Shown here: positions 55,904-64,000 of the stretch, piece by piece
Layout of the letters: every line of letters begins with the position of its first letter
Position numbering within the stretch: position 1 is the stretch's first letter
Assembly (NCBI GenBank): GCA_963921355.3
Contig: OZ001190.1
Span: 1,178,001 to 1,242,000, forward strand
DNA: 64,000 nucleotides
Origin: CAWUEZ02 sp963921355
GTDB lineage: Bacteria; Pseudomonadota; Alphaproteobacteria; Thalassobaculales; Thalassobaculaceae
Direction of reading: 5' to 3'
Translations under genes and position numbers: made by a program
Notes under the pieces: model-generated
The model's database searches: none
Seen by the model: only the letters and a program-made list of their open reading frames with translations
What the model was told of the DNA's origin: nothing

Positions 55904-56757
55904 CAGTCCGTCTGCTCCAGGGCGGCGTAGAGTTCGGCGGCGGTGTCGGCGGGAATCCGCGACTTGTGATGCCAGCTGGGGTCGTGTTCGGCAAACGGGA
56001 TGCCCCGGCCCTTGACCGTATGACAGATGACCGCGGTCGGCTTGCCGCCGGCCTGCGGGGTGACGGCGAACGCCGCGCGCAGGGCCTCGACGTCATGGCC
56101 GTTGACCTCGACCGGGGTGAAGCCGAACGCCGCCCATTTGTCGGTCAGCGGCTCCAGGTCCTGGATTTCGGCGGTCGGTCCGGCCGACTGGATCTTGTTG
56201 TAGTCGACGATCGCGATCAGGTTGGACAGCTTGTGATGGCCGGCACTCATCGCCGCCTCCCAGACCGACCCCTCGTTCAATTCGCCGTCTCCCATGACCA
56301 CGAACACCTTTGCGTCGCCGCCCCGGATACGCTGGGCCAGGGCCATACCGACGCCGATCGACAATCCGTGGCCGAGTGCCCCGGTTGATGCCTCGACACC
56401 CGGCACTTTGCCACGCTCCGGGTGACCGCCGAGGATCGAGTCGAAGCGGCAGAAGGTCTCGATCTCGGAGACCGGGAAAAAGCCCTTGTCGGCCAGCACC
56501 GCGTACAGGGCGAGGCAACCATGGCCTTTCGAGAGGATGCAGCGGTCTCGGCCGTCCCACATCGGTTCGTCGGCCCGATAGCGCAGGATGTCGTCATACA
56601 GGACCCGGAAGATCTCGATCAGCGACATGGAGGACCCGACATGGCCGCGCTCGCCGCCGATCAGCCCGTCGATGACCAGGCGGCGCAGATAGCGCGACCG
56701 GGCGTCCAGGGGCGGGCCGTCCGGGCTCTGGGCCAGGGCGATCGGATGTGCGGTCAT
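55903..56757 (-). CDS. Transketolase, N-terminal half (TPP diphosphate-binding domain)
   Basis: 284 residues. It has RGHVGSSMSLIEIFRVLYDDI, SKGHGCLALYAVLADKGF, and the TPP motif GDGELNEGSVWEAAMSAGHHKLSNLIAIVDYNKIQ (GDG...N). It overlaps the kinase gene by 4 bp (ATGA) and the C-half gene by 1 bp. Both subunits are thus made in equal amounts. The split form and the genomic position argue for a specialised role rather than central metabolism. Confidence 0.9.
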   Translation of the reverse strand: MTAHPIALAQSPDGPPLDARSRYLRRLVIDGLIGGERGHVGSSMSLIEIFRVLYDDILRYRADEPMWDGRDRCILSKGHGCLALYAVLADKGFFPVSEIETFCRFDSILGGHPERGKVPGVEASTGALGHGLSIGVGMALAQRIRGGDAKVFVVMGDGELNEGSVWEAAMSAGHHKLSNLIAIVDYNKIQSAGPTAEIQDLEPLTDKWAAFGFTPVEVNGHDVEALRAAFAVTPQAGGKPTAVICHTVKGRGIPFAEHDPSWHHKSRIPADTAAELYAALEQTD

Positions 56758-57851
56758 GGGGCCTCTCGTGCGGTGGGCGGCGCCAAGGCCGACATGGCCC
56801 GGGTCAACATGGCCTCGGCCTTATGCAATTGGCGTTCTAGAACCTCATCGAGTCGACCGGTGACCCCGGCCGCCTGACGCTGGCGCCATCGCTCGGGCAG
56901 GAACTCGTTCAACAGAATGCAGGTCCAGCGGAGTGCCAGGAGCGGGCGGTACACCCGCACCCGGTCCGTGTAAGCATGGTCTTCGGCACCGTAGAGCGCG
57001 GCCAGCCGGGCGTGCCAGGAGCTGAGCGCCGCCGGCGCGATCCGCATGGCCGGATGGAGCTCCAGATCGACCGCCAGCTTGGCGGGGTCGTCCCAGCCGA
57101 AATACTCAAAGTCCAGAAAGACCAGCGCGCCCTCGGGGGTGCGCAACGCATTGTGGAAGCCGAAATCCGACGGGCTCAACGTCCAGAACTCCCGCGCCAG
57201 ATCGTCGCCGCTCGCGAGCTGCCCCTCGGCCCACGGGGTCAAGGTCTCGACCGCCACCCCCAGGCGATCGAGGAGGTCGGCCAGGGCAGGTACCCCGGCG
57301 CTGACCGCCGCAAGGCGGGCCTGACGGACGGCCACCTGGGCGAGGATCTCCCGCCAGGAGAGGCAGGCTTCGGCGGCCATCGGCAGGGCATCCGCGCCCG
57401 GCCGGCGGCGATAGCCGTGCAGTCGTTCGATGAAGGCGAGGGCGTCGGCCATCGCGTCCGCCGGGGGGGCGTCACAGGTCGCGGGCCCGCCCGCCATGAA
57501 AGACAGCATGGTGAGGGCCTGCACGGCGTCCGTCGCCAGCAGACGCGGTACCTGGGGCTCGCCGCAGTCCGCCAGAAACGCCAGGGCCGCGGCCTCGGCC
57601 GTGCGCCGGTCGCGTCCGCCGGCGGGTGGTGCGGGATAGCGTTTCAGGACCGCCAGCGACCGGCCTCCGGTATCGTCGACCCGCCAGACCCGCGCGTTGC
57701 CGCCGCGGCGGATCGAAGACAGCAGAATGGCGTCCGTCGACAGCGTCCGCGCGGCGAAGCCGCGGGCTGTTTCCGTATCGACGTCGGGCTGATCACCATC
57801 CGCTGGATCGCCATTCGGATGGTTGAGGGCGACGCGCTCCGGGGCCGTCAT
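56754..57851 (-). CDS. APH-fold small-molecule kinase with variant catalytic loop
   Basis: 365 residues of the aminoglycoside/choline-type phosphotransferase fold. The nucleotide-binding lysine is probably in AVLKRYP. The catalytic loop reads LSPSDFGFHNAL (Ser-Asp-x4-Asn in place of His-Gly-Asp) and the metal-binding motif LDFEYFGWDDPAK (DFE in place of DFG). Its place between the isomerase and the split transketolase suggests a sugar substrate. It overlaps the next gene by ATGA. Confidence 0.72.
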   Translation of the reverse strand: MTAPERVALNHPNGDPADGDQPDVDTETARGFAARTLSTDAILLSSIRRGGNARVWRVDDTGGRSLAVLKRYPAPPAGGRDRRTAEAAALAFLADCGEPQVPRLLATDAVQALTMLSFMAGGPATCDAPPADAMADALAFIERLHGYRRRPGADALPMAAEACLSWREILAQVAVRQARLAAVSAGVPALADLLDRLGVAVETLTPWAEGQLASGDDLAREFWTLSPSDFGFHNALRTPEGALVFLDFEYFGWDDPAKLAVDLELHPAMRIAPAALSSWHARLAALYGAEDHAYTDRVRVYRPLLALRWTCILLNEFLPERWRQRQAAGVTGRLDEVLERQLHKAEAMLTRAMSALAPPTAREAP

Positions 57852-57870
57852 CGTGCCACCTGCCCGGCGC

Positions 57871-58470
57871 TCACGGGGCCGTCCCGTCGCCGTCAGGTCC
57901 GGCCGGCCAGAGATCCATCAGCCGGTCGATCAGGATGTGGCACAGGATGAAATGGCTGCACTCGACGAACCCGTAGCTCTCGCTGTCGATGTGGAAGTTC
58001 ACCATCCCGAGGCTGCGCAGCGGATTGTCGCTCCGGAATCCGCTCATGGTTACGACGTCGACGCCGCGCTCGGCGGCTACCCGGGCGGCCCGCAGGATGT
58101 TCTCGGAGCGTCCGGAACTGGAGATCGCCAGCAGCAGATCGCCGGACTGCGCGAACATCTCGATCGGTTTGGCGTAGACGTTCTCGTAGCCGAGATCGTT
58201 GCTGATGCAGGTCAGCAGCGACGCGTCGCTGAACGCCAGGGTCGGAATACCCCCGTTCTTGGTGAAGTCGGTGGCGAAATGGCTGGCGATCGCCGCACTG
58301 CCGCCATTGCCGATGAAGACGGCCTTGGCCCCCGCTTCCGGCAGCGCGCGGAAGCGGGCGACCAAGGTCTCGATCGCCGGGTCGAGGTCAAGTCGACCGC
58401 CCGACCTGTCGGACACCGCAACGGTTCCCACGAAGTCGGCCAGCCGATCGACGTAGGCGCGCGCCGACAT
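57871..58470 (-). CDS. SIS-domain sugar-phosphate isomerase, GmhA-like
   Basis: 199 residues, near the 192 of E. coli GmhA. The SIS signature FIGNGGSAAIASHFATDF and LAISSSGRSENILRAARVAAERGVDVV match phosphoheptose-isomerase-type proteins. E. coli GmhA converts sedoheptulose 7-phosphate to D-glycero-D-manno-heptose 7-phosphate. The same role is plausible here but a related sugar is possible, so no symbol. It lies 7 bp upstream of the fusion gene in coding order (after it in transcription). Confidence 0.78.
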   Translation of the reverse strand: MSARAYVDRLADFVGTVAVSDRSGGRLDLDPAIETLVARFRALPEAGAKAVFIGNGGSAAIASHFATDFTKNGGIPTLAFSDASLLTCISNDLGYENVYAKPIEMFAQSGDLLLAISSSGRSENILRAARVAAERGVDVVTMSGFRSDNPLRSLGMVNFHIDSESYGFVECSHFILCHILIDRLMDLWPAGPDGDGTAP

Positions 58471-58476
58471 GGCCGA

Positions 58477-60036
58477 TCACTTCAACATGGAGACGACCGC
58501 CTTGACGATCGACGCCTTGTCCAGGGACGTGCGGTGCCCGACGACACCGACCTTGAGCGCGCCGGCGATATTGCCGAGGAACCCGACATGACGCATGCGC
58601 CCGCCGGCCGCGACCAGCGGCGCGGTGATCGCCAGGAAGGCGTCGCCGGCGCCGATGGTGTCGACCACTTTGTCCGCCAGGGCCGGGACCTGAATGATCT
58701 TCTCGTCCTTGGAGTAGGCGAGGCAGCCGTCGCGGCCCTGGGTCACGACGATCTTGCTGTCCGGCTTCTCGCGGGCGAGGCCGCGGGTGATCAGCTGTTC
58801 GACCGAGCGGTGCTTATCGCCGATCGCCAGCCGGGCCTCCAGGGCGTCAATGCAGATGTAGTCGGCCCGCGGATACTTGGTGATCAGGTTGAAGCCGAAA
58901 TTGGCGCTGTTCGCCTGGGTGTTCACCGCCATGAACCTGGCATTCTCGCTCAGCACCTCGATGGTCCGCGGGCTGATCATTCCGTGACCGAAATCGTTGA
59001 CGATGACCACGTCGTAGCGGTCGGCGGTTTCGGCGATCTGGGCGTTGAGTTCGTCCTCGATCTTCGCGGAGATCGGAACGTCGTTCATGTAGTAGGTCTC
59101 GAACAGTTTGCGCAGCGACGTGGCATCGATGTAGCGGACCTTGCGTGTGGTCGGCGCGTGCTGTCGCTCCAGTGCGGTGATGTTCACGTTCGCCTTGGCC
59201 TTGCGGCGGGCGAGATCACGATGCGAATCCCGGGCCCCGAGGACCGTCAGGACGTCGACCTCGCGGCAGATGCCGGCGCTGTGGTTGGCGGTGGCGAACA
59301 CCCCGCCGGCGAAGGACTCCTTTGATTGGTACTGGGTGGCGACCAGATTCTCTTTCGGGGCGCGGCCGATCGGCGCGACGTAGCGGTATTCATCGATGAT
59401 GGCGTCCCCGACCACCAGCACGCGCATGTCGCTGACGCGCTCGATCAGGTCGAGCAGTTCCTGTTGCTCGCCGGCGTCGCGCAGGTAATCGACGAAGTCG
59501 CGGATGTGCGGCTCGAACGGGCTGAAGTAGCGGTTGATGAGCGCCGACGAACTGAAGGTGACGTCGTCGGTGAAGACGACGCGGCCGCCATGGCGCTCGA
59601 CCGCCTGGGTCTCGTCGACGATCTTGCCCGTCACATCCGAGGACACCTCGGCGTAGTCCGGGCCCTTGGCGTAGACATCCGGCTTGACGGCGTTGATCGC
59701 CGGTTCGGCGGTCGCGCCCTCGTTGATCACGACGAAGTCGACATTGGCGAGTGCCGCCAGCATCTCGGCCCGCATCATCTCGCCGAACACGGGGCGGCCC
59801 GGTCCTTTGTTGACGAAGCGGTCCGGGGTGACCGAGACGACCAGCATATCGCCGTGGCTTCGTGCCTCATCGAGATGGCGGATATGGCCCATGTGCAGGA
59901 TGTCGAACACGCCATGGGCCAGCACCAGGCTGTTGCCGTCTTTGCGGGCGTTTGACGCGATATCGGTGATGTCGGCCAGGCTGGCGATCTTGCCGGCCAC
60001 GGTGTTCGGCCGAATGGCAGAGGACGTGGTGTTCAT
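58477..60036 (-). CDS. Nucleotidyltransferase-PfkB kinase fusion, HldE-like with reversed domain order
   Basis: 519 residues. The N-terminal domain (about 38-170) is a cytidylyltransferase-type domain with GVFDILHMGHIRHL (HxGH). The C-terminal domain (about 200-519) is a PfkB-type kinase with VLVVGDAIIDEY and the catalytic DTIGAGDAF near 460-467. E. coli HldE has the same two activities in the opposite order (kinase first). It may make ADP- or CDP-activated heptose or a related sugar. The ATG at 60036 removes 41 Arg-rich residues from an open upstream frame. First gene of the operon. Confidence 0.8.
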   Translation of the reverse strand: MNTTSSAIRPNTVAGKIASLADITDIASNARKDGNSLVLAHGVFDILHMGHIRHLDEARSHGDMLVVSVTPDRFVNKGPGRPVFGEMMRAEMLAALANVDFVVINEGATAEPAINAVKPDVYAKGPDYAEVSSDVTGKIVDETQAVERHGGRVVFTDDVTFSSSALINRYFSPFEPHIRDFVDYLRDAGEQQELLDLIERVSDMRVLVVGDAIIDEYRYVAPIGRAPKENLVATQYQSKESFAGGVFATANHSAGICREVDVLTVLGARDSHRDLARRKAKANVNITALERQHAPTTRKVRYIDATSLRKLFETYYMNDVPISAKIEDELNAQIAETADRYDVVIVNDFGHGMISPRTIEVLSENARFMAVNTQANSANFGFNLITKYPRADYICIDALEARLAIGDKHRSVEQLITRGLAREKPDSKIVVTQGRDGCLAYSKDEKIIQVPALADKVVDTIGAGDAFLAITAPLVAAGGRMRHVGFLGNIAGALKVGVVGHRTSLDKASIVKAVVSMLK

Positions 60037-60245
60037 GGGCGGCGCTTGAACCTGTTCACGATTGCCTCGCATCTGCGTGTCCGCCCGGCGTTCCCCTCGT
60101 CGCCGGGCGCTGCCCAGGCCCTGCCGGTCAAGCAATTCCGAATCGGAACGAGTGTACACATCCGGGTCCGCATTTCATAGATTCGTGCGCCGTCGAACGG
60201 CCGGCCGCCGGGCCCGGCGGCGGGGTCGTTGGGCCGGCCCGCGCG

Positions 60246-61103
60246 CTAGCCGCGGACGGGCCGCAACTGGCTCACGGCGTCCTGAACCTCCGGCGATGCG
60301 TAGGGCGCCTGTTGCGGCACCCGCAGTTCATCGGGACTGTCGGCGGTGCGCCGCAAGGCGACCATGCAGCAGTCGAGAACATGCAGCGGCAGGTCCGCTG
60401 CTCCCGCGGTCCGCATATGCGCCCCGGTGTTGCGCAGGAAATTCATCGCAACGACCACCCGGAAGTTGCCGTACTGGCCCTCCAGCGGCTTGATCGGGAG
60501 CGCGTCGAAGTCGAGCCGGCAGGTCCCGGTCTCGTCGAGCAGCATAGAGCGTCCGATGACATCATCGACATACTGGAAATCCGCGATCTCCATGGCATTG
60601 GCGACGGCCAGGTCGGTCCAGAGCGTCGGGTGGAAATTGTAGAAGCCATGGTTGATCTCGCCGAAAGTCGGCAGCACCAGCTGCGCCAGGCCGCCGACGT
60701 CCAGGTGGCGGTACTGCGAGCGGAGTGCGGTGGTCGCGTCGAAGATGTGCTCGGCGGTACCGAAATTGGTGACGGCGGCGAAGCGCCGTCCGAGCTCCAG
60801 CGGCTGGTTCAGATCGTGATGGACGTCGGCGCGGGCGTCGCCATAGTCGACGGAAACGTACTCGGTAAATCCCAGTGCCGTGTAGACCTCGGCCTGCGGT
60901 CGGGCCGGCGGGGTTGCTGCGTAGAGCTGATCGAGAGTCGGTCCCGCCTGTTCCGGACCAAGCCGGCGGCGCATGAACTCCTCGACCACGGGCCGCGCGG
61001 CGGAGATGTCTTGCGGGCCCAGTTCCAGCAGGGGCCCCGATGGCAGCCACACGGTATCGGCGACATGGTCGAGCCAGGACATCACAATCGCGCTCAGGGC
61101 CAT
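60246..61103 (-). CDS. Methyltransferase-like protein of the glycan island
   Basis: 285 residues. The SAM-binding-like start LLELGPQDIS, YVSVDYGDARADVHHDLNQP, FAAVTNFGTAEHIFD and LPTFGEINHGFYNFHP resemble class I methyltransferases seen beside glycosyltransferases, but family membership is uncertain. It lies 209 bp upstream of the operon's first gene and on the same strand. No signal or membrane segment. Confidence 0.55.
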   Translation of the reverse strand: MALSAIVMSWLDHVADTVWLPSGPLLELGPQDISAARPVVEEFMRRRLGPEQAGPTLDQLYAATPPARPQAEVYTALGFTEYVSVDYGDARADVHHDLNQPLELGRRFAAVTNFGTAEHIFDATTALRSQYRHLDVGGLAQLVLPTFGEINHGFYNFHPTLWTDLAVANAMEIADFQYVDDVIGRSMLLDETGTCRLDFDALPIKPLEGQYGNFRVVVAMNFLRNTGAHMRTAGAADLPLHVLDCCMVALRRTADSPDELRVPQQAPYASPEVQDAVSQLRPVRG

Positions 61104-61141
61104 TTCTGATCCTCTCTGTGTCGGCGTCGGTCACCGAATGG

Positions 61142-62407
61142 TCACGTCAGAAAGTCCGGCTGTCTCCCGGTTACGGCGGCGGCAATCTCCCCGAACGGGT
61201 GGCTGTAACCGAAGAAATCCAGGGTCTCCTCGCGAAACCATGGGTCGGCGGCAATCGCCTTTTCGTAGGCCTGACCGAGATCGAGAAAGCGCTGGCGTTC
61301 CTCGGCTGGCATGCGGCCGGCCGCACCGGTCAGCATCGCCAGAAACTCGTCGGTTGCGTCGTCGATCTCCTCGGCCGTGTTCTCGACCAGTTCGACACCG
61401 CGTTCGGCGAAATCGGCGTCCCGGAACACCGCCGGCAGACGGCGGTCGAGGATCTCGCGATAGGTCAGCGGCGCCTCGGTCCCGGCCAGCCGGTAGCGCT
61501 TGAACAGGGAGAGATCCCGGTTGTAGGGAAGATTGAGGTGCTCAATCGGCGTGTTGGTGCGCAGCACCGGCGTTCCGAACGCGGCGGCGACCCAGATCGG
61601 CCCCGAGTTCTGGGCGGTGCCGAATGCGGCGTCGGCGAGAACGACCAGGTCAGCCGCCCGGTCCTGGGGCGCCAGGCCCGGCAGCGCGTCGGGCAGGCTG
61701 GCATAGCCGTCGGAGAACCAATCCCCGGGTTCCAGACCCGGTTCACCGATGCGGATCACCTGATAGCCGGCGTCCAGAATCCGGCGGATCGAGGGAGCGT
61801 AGCGTTCGATGCTGGCGGTGCGATGGCCGTGGTGGGTGGAGTCCTCGCGGTATTTCAGGGTGCGCATATGGAAGAACGCGAACGGTGAATCGAGATCGAT
61901 TCCGATCCCGCGCAGCTGCTCGCGGCCCTGGTCGCGCACCGCGTCCGGCAGGGCGATCAGCTTGGGGCGCACGCCCGCGACCATGCGCTTGAAGAAGTCC
62001 ACGATGATCAGCCGGGGTGACTGCAGAAGCAGGTGGAACTGGGTCAGGTCGGCGAGGCCGCCGTCGATGAACCCCATCGCCGCGATCACCGGGTCATCGG
62101 TGGTCACCCAAACGAAATGGGCGCCGTAGCACGCCGGGACCAGCGCGTTGGTTCCCGGACGGTCCCAGGGCGGTGTGATGACGACGATGCGGTCGTAGGT
62201 CTCGCCGTACAGGGTATCGAGGATCTGCGGTTCCAGGGTGAAATGCCCGATCCGCTCCGACTGGGTCAGGATGTAGACCAGGGTCTTCTGCCCGGGCTCC
62301 AGGTTCGGCAGCACCAGGCCAAACAGTTTCGCCAGGTTCTCGCGGGTCACGAACTGCGCCCGCATTTCACGCTCAAAAGCCTCGGCGTCGGGGCGGGAAG
62401 AGGGCAT
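61142..62407 (-). CDS. Putative glycosyltransferase, TIGR04372-like
   Basis: 421 residues with the layout of a family described as putative glycosyltransferases (TIGR04372 as I recall). Two Rossmann-like halves are suggested by YILTQSERIGHFTLEP at the start and FFHMRTLKYREDSTHHGHRTASIERYAPSIRRIL in the middle, and RIGEPG in the donor-side half. Probably a soluble glycosyltransferase acting on the glycan. It lies 38 bp before the methyltransferase-like gene. Confidence 0.65.
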   Translation of the reverse strand: MPSSRPDAEAFEREMRAQFVTRENLAKLFGLVLPNLEPGQKTLVYILTQSERIGHFTLEPQILDTLYGETYDRIVVITPPWDRPGTNALVPACYGAHFVWVTTDDPVIAAMGFIDGGLADLTQFHLLLQSPRLIIVDFFKRMVAGVRPKLIALPDAVRDQGREQLRGIGIDLDSPFAFFHMRTLKYREDSTHHGHRTASIERYAPSIRRILDAGYQVIRIGEPGLEPGDWFSDGYASLPDALPGLAPQDRAADLVVLADAAFGTAQNSGPIWVAAAFGTPVLRTNTPIEHLNLPYNRDLSLFKRYRLAGTEAPLTYREILDRRLPAVFRDADFAERGVELVENTAEEIDDATDEFLAMLTGAAGRMPAEERQRFLDLGQAYEKAIAADPWFREETLDFFGYSHPFGEIAAAVTGRQPDFLT

Positions 62408-62509
62408 GGCGTCTCGCGCTGTGACTGGTGTTTGGTGGCCGTCGCAGGGTACGTGTCGGCCCGGTTGCGGGCAAACGGTCAGCGCCGCCGCGCCGGCCGG
62501 GCTCCTGTT

Positions 62510-64000
62510 TCAGGCCGGCTCGGCGGGGGAAGCGGGAACGGCGATCGCGGCCACGTCGGACGGACCGAGTTCGGCGCCGCCCAGCAGGTAAGGACCTCGA
62601 AGACCCAGACCGTCCAGACTGACCGGCTCCCCCCCATAGTTGAACGCGAACAGAAGGTCGCCGGCGCGGCGCAGGCACAGCCCGTCGGGCAGTGGTGCGC
62701 GCAGGGCGACGCCGGCGGCCTCGCTGACCATCGACAGCACCCGATCCAGCAGGACCGGGTCGGGCCAGCCGGCGAGGTAGAACAGGCCACCCTGGCGGAT
62801 CGGGGCGGCGACGCCGTCCGCGGCGGCCAGGCAGGTCTCGGCGGGGGGGACAGTTTCCAGATACTCACGCCAGAACTGGAACGCCCCACCGCCATCGACC
62901 GCGACCTCGCATCCCACCGCCAGGCTCTCGACCTGGCCGATGCGTGCCTCCAGCAGCGCCCCGAGATCCGGTGGCAGTTGATCTGGAATCGCGAAGTCCC
63001 GGGTCTTCGACCCCGAGCGCGGTCCGATCAGGACCGTGCCGTCGAAGCCGGCGATCGCTTTGCGCAGGTTGTCGTTCCAGGCGAACAGGCCGGGGATCAG
63101 CACCAGACGATGACCGTCGAAGCCCGGACTGCGCGAGGACACCATTTCGACCGACAGGCCCCGGCGGCGCACGCCCCGATAGGCGTCGAACAGCAGACGG
63201 AAATAGTCGAACTCGGCGCCCTGGGACTGAATCGACCAGGCCCATGAGGAGGTGTGGTCGAACACCAGGGCGACATCCGCCGCCACCTCCGTCCGGTCGG
63301 TTGTGAGGTTGCCGAGGTTGGCGATCTCCCGAACGGTCTGGGCAACCTCCGCCATCGCCGGCGACGGTCGGTCGTCGGGCCGCCGCAACCCGGCGTGCAT
63401 CTGCTCCTGTCCGGCCGGCATCTGTCGCCAGCGGAAATAGCTGACGGTCTCCGCCCCATGGGCGAACGCCTCCCAGGTCCAGAGTCGGATCATGCCGTCG
63501 CGGGGTACGGGATTGTGCGGCGCCCAGTTCACCGGGCCCGGCTGCTGTTCCATCACCCACCAGCGGCCGCGGCCGGCGGCCCGGTAGAGATCGTGATGGA
63601 AGGCCTGGAAGTCCGGATCGCCGACCCGCGCGAACCGCCGCCGCCATCCGTCATCGGCGTTGACGCGATCTTCCAGAAAGCCGAGCGGATAGGAATCCCA
63701 GGACGCGATGTCGAGGGCGTCGGCGACTTCGAACTGATCGAAATCGAACACCCGGCCCATGAAGTTGTGAATCAGGTCCCGCCCCGGCGCCAACCGCCTC
63801 AGGATGTCGGCCTGCACCTGATTGAACGCCACGACCTGGTCGGAGGCGAAGCGCTGAAAGTCCAGACGGTGCGCCGGATGGGCCTCGGTGACCGTCAGGT
63901 AGGGCAGGTCGATTTCGTCGAAAGAACGATACTCCTTCGACCAGAACACGGTCTGCCAGGTCCGGTTCAGCGCGTCGATCGAGGCGTACCGTGCCGCCAG
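62510..64000 (-). CDS. GH42 beta-galactosidase, C-terminal part (cut by right edge)
   Basis: The open frame runs to base 64000, giving the last 496 residues of a glycoside hydrolase family 42 enzyme. It shows RYASIDALNRTWQTVFWSK (end of the barrel N-part) and WWVMEQQPGPVNWAPHNP, with the nucleophile Glu in the MEQQPG motif. The beta-galactosidase trimerisation domain and C-terminal domain follow. The start and acid/base Glu (NEFG) are outside the window. In this context it may trim or recycle a galactoside, or be unrelated. Confidence 0.82.
   Translation of the reverse strand: MAARYASIDALNRTWQTVFWSKEYRSFDEIDLPYLTVTEAHPAHRLDFQRFASDQVVAFNQVQADILRRLAPGRDLIHNFMGRVFDFDQFEVADALDIASWDSYPLGFLEDRVNADDGWRRRFARVGDPDFQAFHHDLYRAAGRGRWWVMEQQPGPVNWAPHNPVPRDGMIRLWTWEAFAHGAETVSYFRWRQMPAGQEQMHAGLRRPDDRPSPAMAEVAQTVREIANLGNLTTDRTEVAADVALVFDHTSSWAWSIQSQGAEFDYFRLLFDAYRGVRRRGLSVEMVSSRSPGFDGHRLVLIPGLFAWNDNLRKAIAGFDGTVLIGPRSGSKTRDFAIPDQLPPDLGALLEARIGQVESLAVGCEVAVDGGGAFQFWREYLETVPPAETCLAAADGVAAPIRQGGLFYLAGWPDPVLLDRVLSMVSEAAGVALRAPLPDGLCLRRAGDLLFAFNYGGEPVSLDGLGLRGPYLLGGAELGPSDVAAIAVPASPAEPA

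Overview
This is a GC-rich window whose gene content and order fit an alphaproteobacterium, most likely of the Rhodospirillales type. That placement rests on the ubiE-ubiB pair diverging from mutM, the priA / transaldolase-like / DUF484 / xerC neighbourhood, the mdh-sucCD-sucAB-lpd and sdhCDAB clusters on one strand, and the ffh-rpsP-rimM-trmD-rplS-leuC-leuD-leuB-asd order. It was inferred by reading the sequence; no database search was run. There are no rRNA genes, no convincing tRNA, no insertion sequence and no CRISPR array.

Layout. At 1-12.6 kb lie housekeeping genes: partial mutM, ubiE, ubiB, a Nudix protein, gluQ, an esterase, an HNH nuclease, a GNAT enzyme, a metallo-beta-lactamase-fold hydrolase, priA, a transaldolase-like gene, a DUF484 gene and xerC. 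At 12.6-14.7 kb are a TauE/SafE-type permease, a frame-disrupted dinB-family gene and ridA; the last two share an operator-like upstream element. At 14.7-32.3 kb is the TCA-cycle block on the minus strand (mdh, sucC, sucD, sucA, sucB, lpdA, sdhC, sdhD, sdhA, sdhB), interrupted by zapE, an SDR gene, a SIMPL-domain gene and an unknown 349-residue gene, with one plus-strand phasin-like gene. At 32.3-33.5 kb is a 1.2 kb gene-poor stretch with an AT-rich island and a 136-bp tandem repeat.

At 33.5-36 kb are a secreted pentapeptide-repeat protein, an HpcH/HpaI (CitE-like) lyase and pyridoxal kinase. At 36-44.8 kb are asd, the leucine genes and the ffh-rplS translation/secretion operon. At 44.9-47.1 kb are an FAD monooxygenase and an alpha/beta hydrolase.

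From 47.1 kb to the right edge is a surface-polysaccharide island: a Wzm/Wzt ABC exporter, a multi-spanning transporter, a PAS protein, three methyltransferase-like genes, and a tightly coupled eight-gene operon (52564-60036). The operon runs from a nucleotidyltransferase/PfkB-kinase fusion through a GmhA-like SIS isomerase, an APH-fold kinase, a split transketolase (N and C halves as separate genes), a 2OG-Fe(II) oxygenase-like protein and a LIC12192-like 'sporadic carbohydrate cluster' protein to a methyltransferase-like protein. A TIGR04372-like glycosyltransferase and a GH42 beta-galactosidase cut by the right edge follow. The genes could together make, activate, decorate and export an unusual sugar-containing glycan. 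This is the best candidate for an undescribed system here; the product itself is not readable from the sequence.

Smaller points of interest are a dispersed family of palindromic intergenic repeats (near 7.8, 33.2-33.5 and 40.7 kb), low-complexity C-terminal tails on Ffh, S16 and L19, and two convergent gene overlaps.
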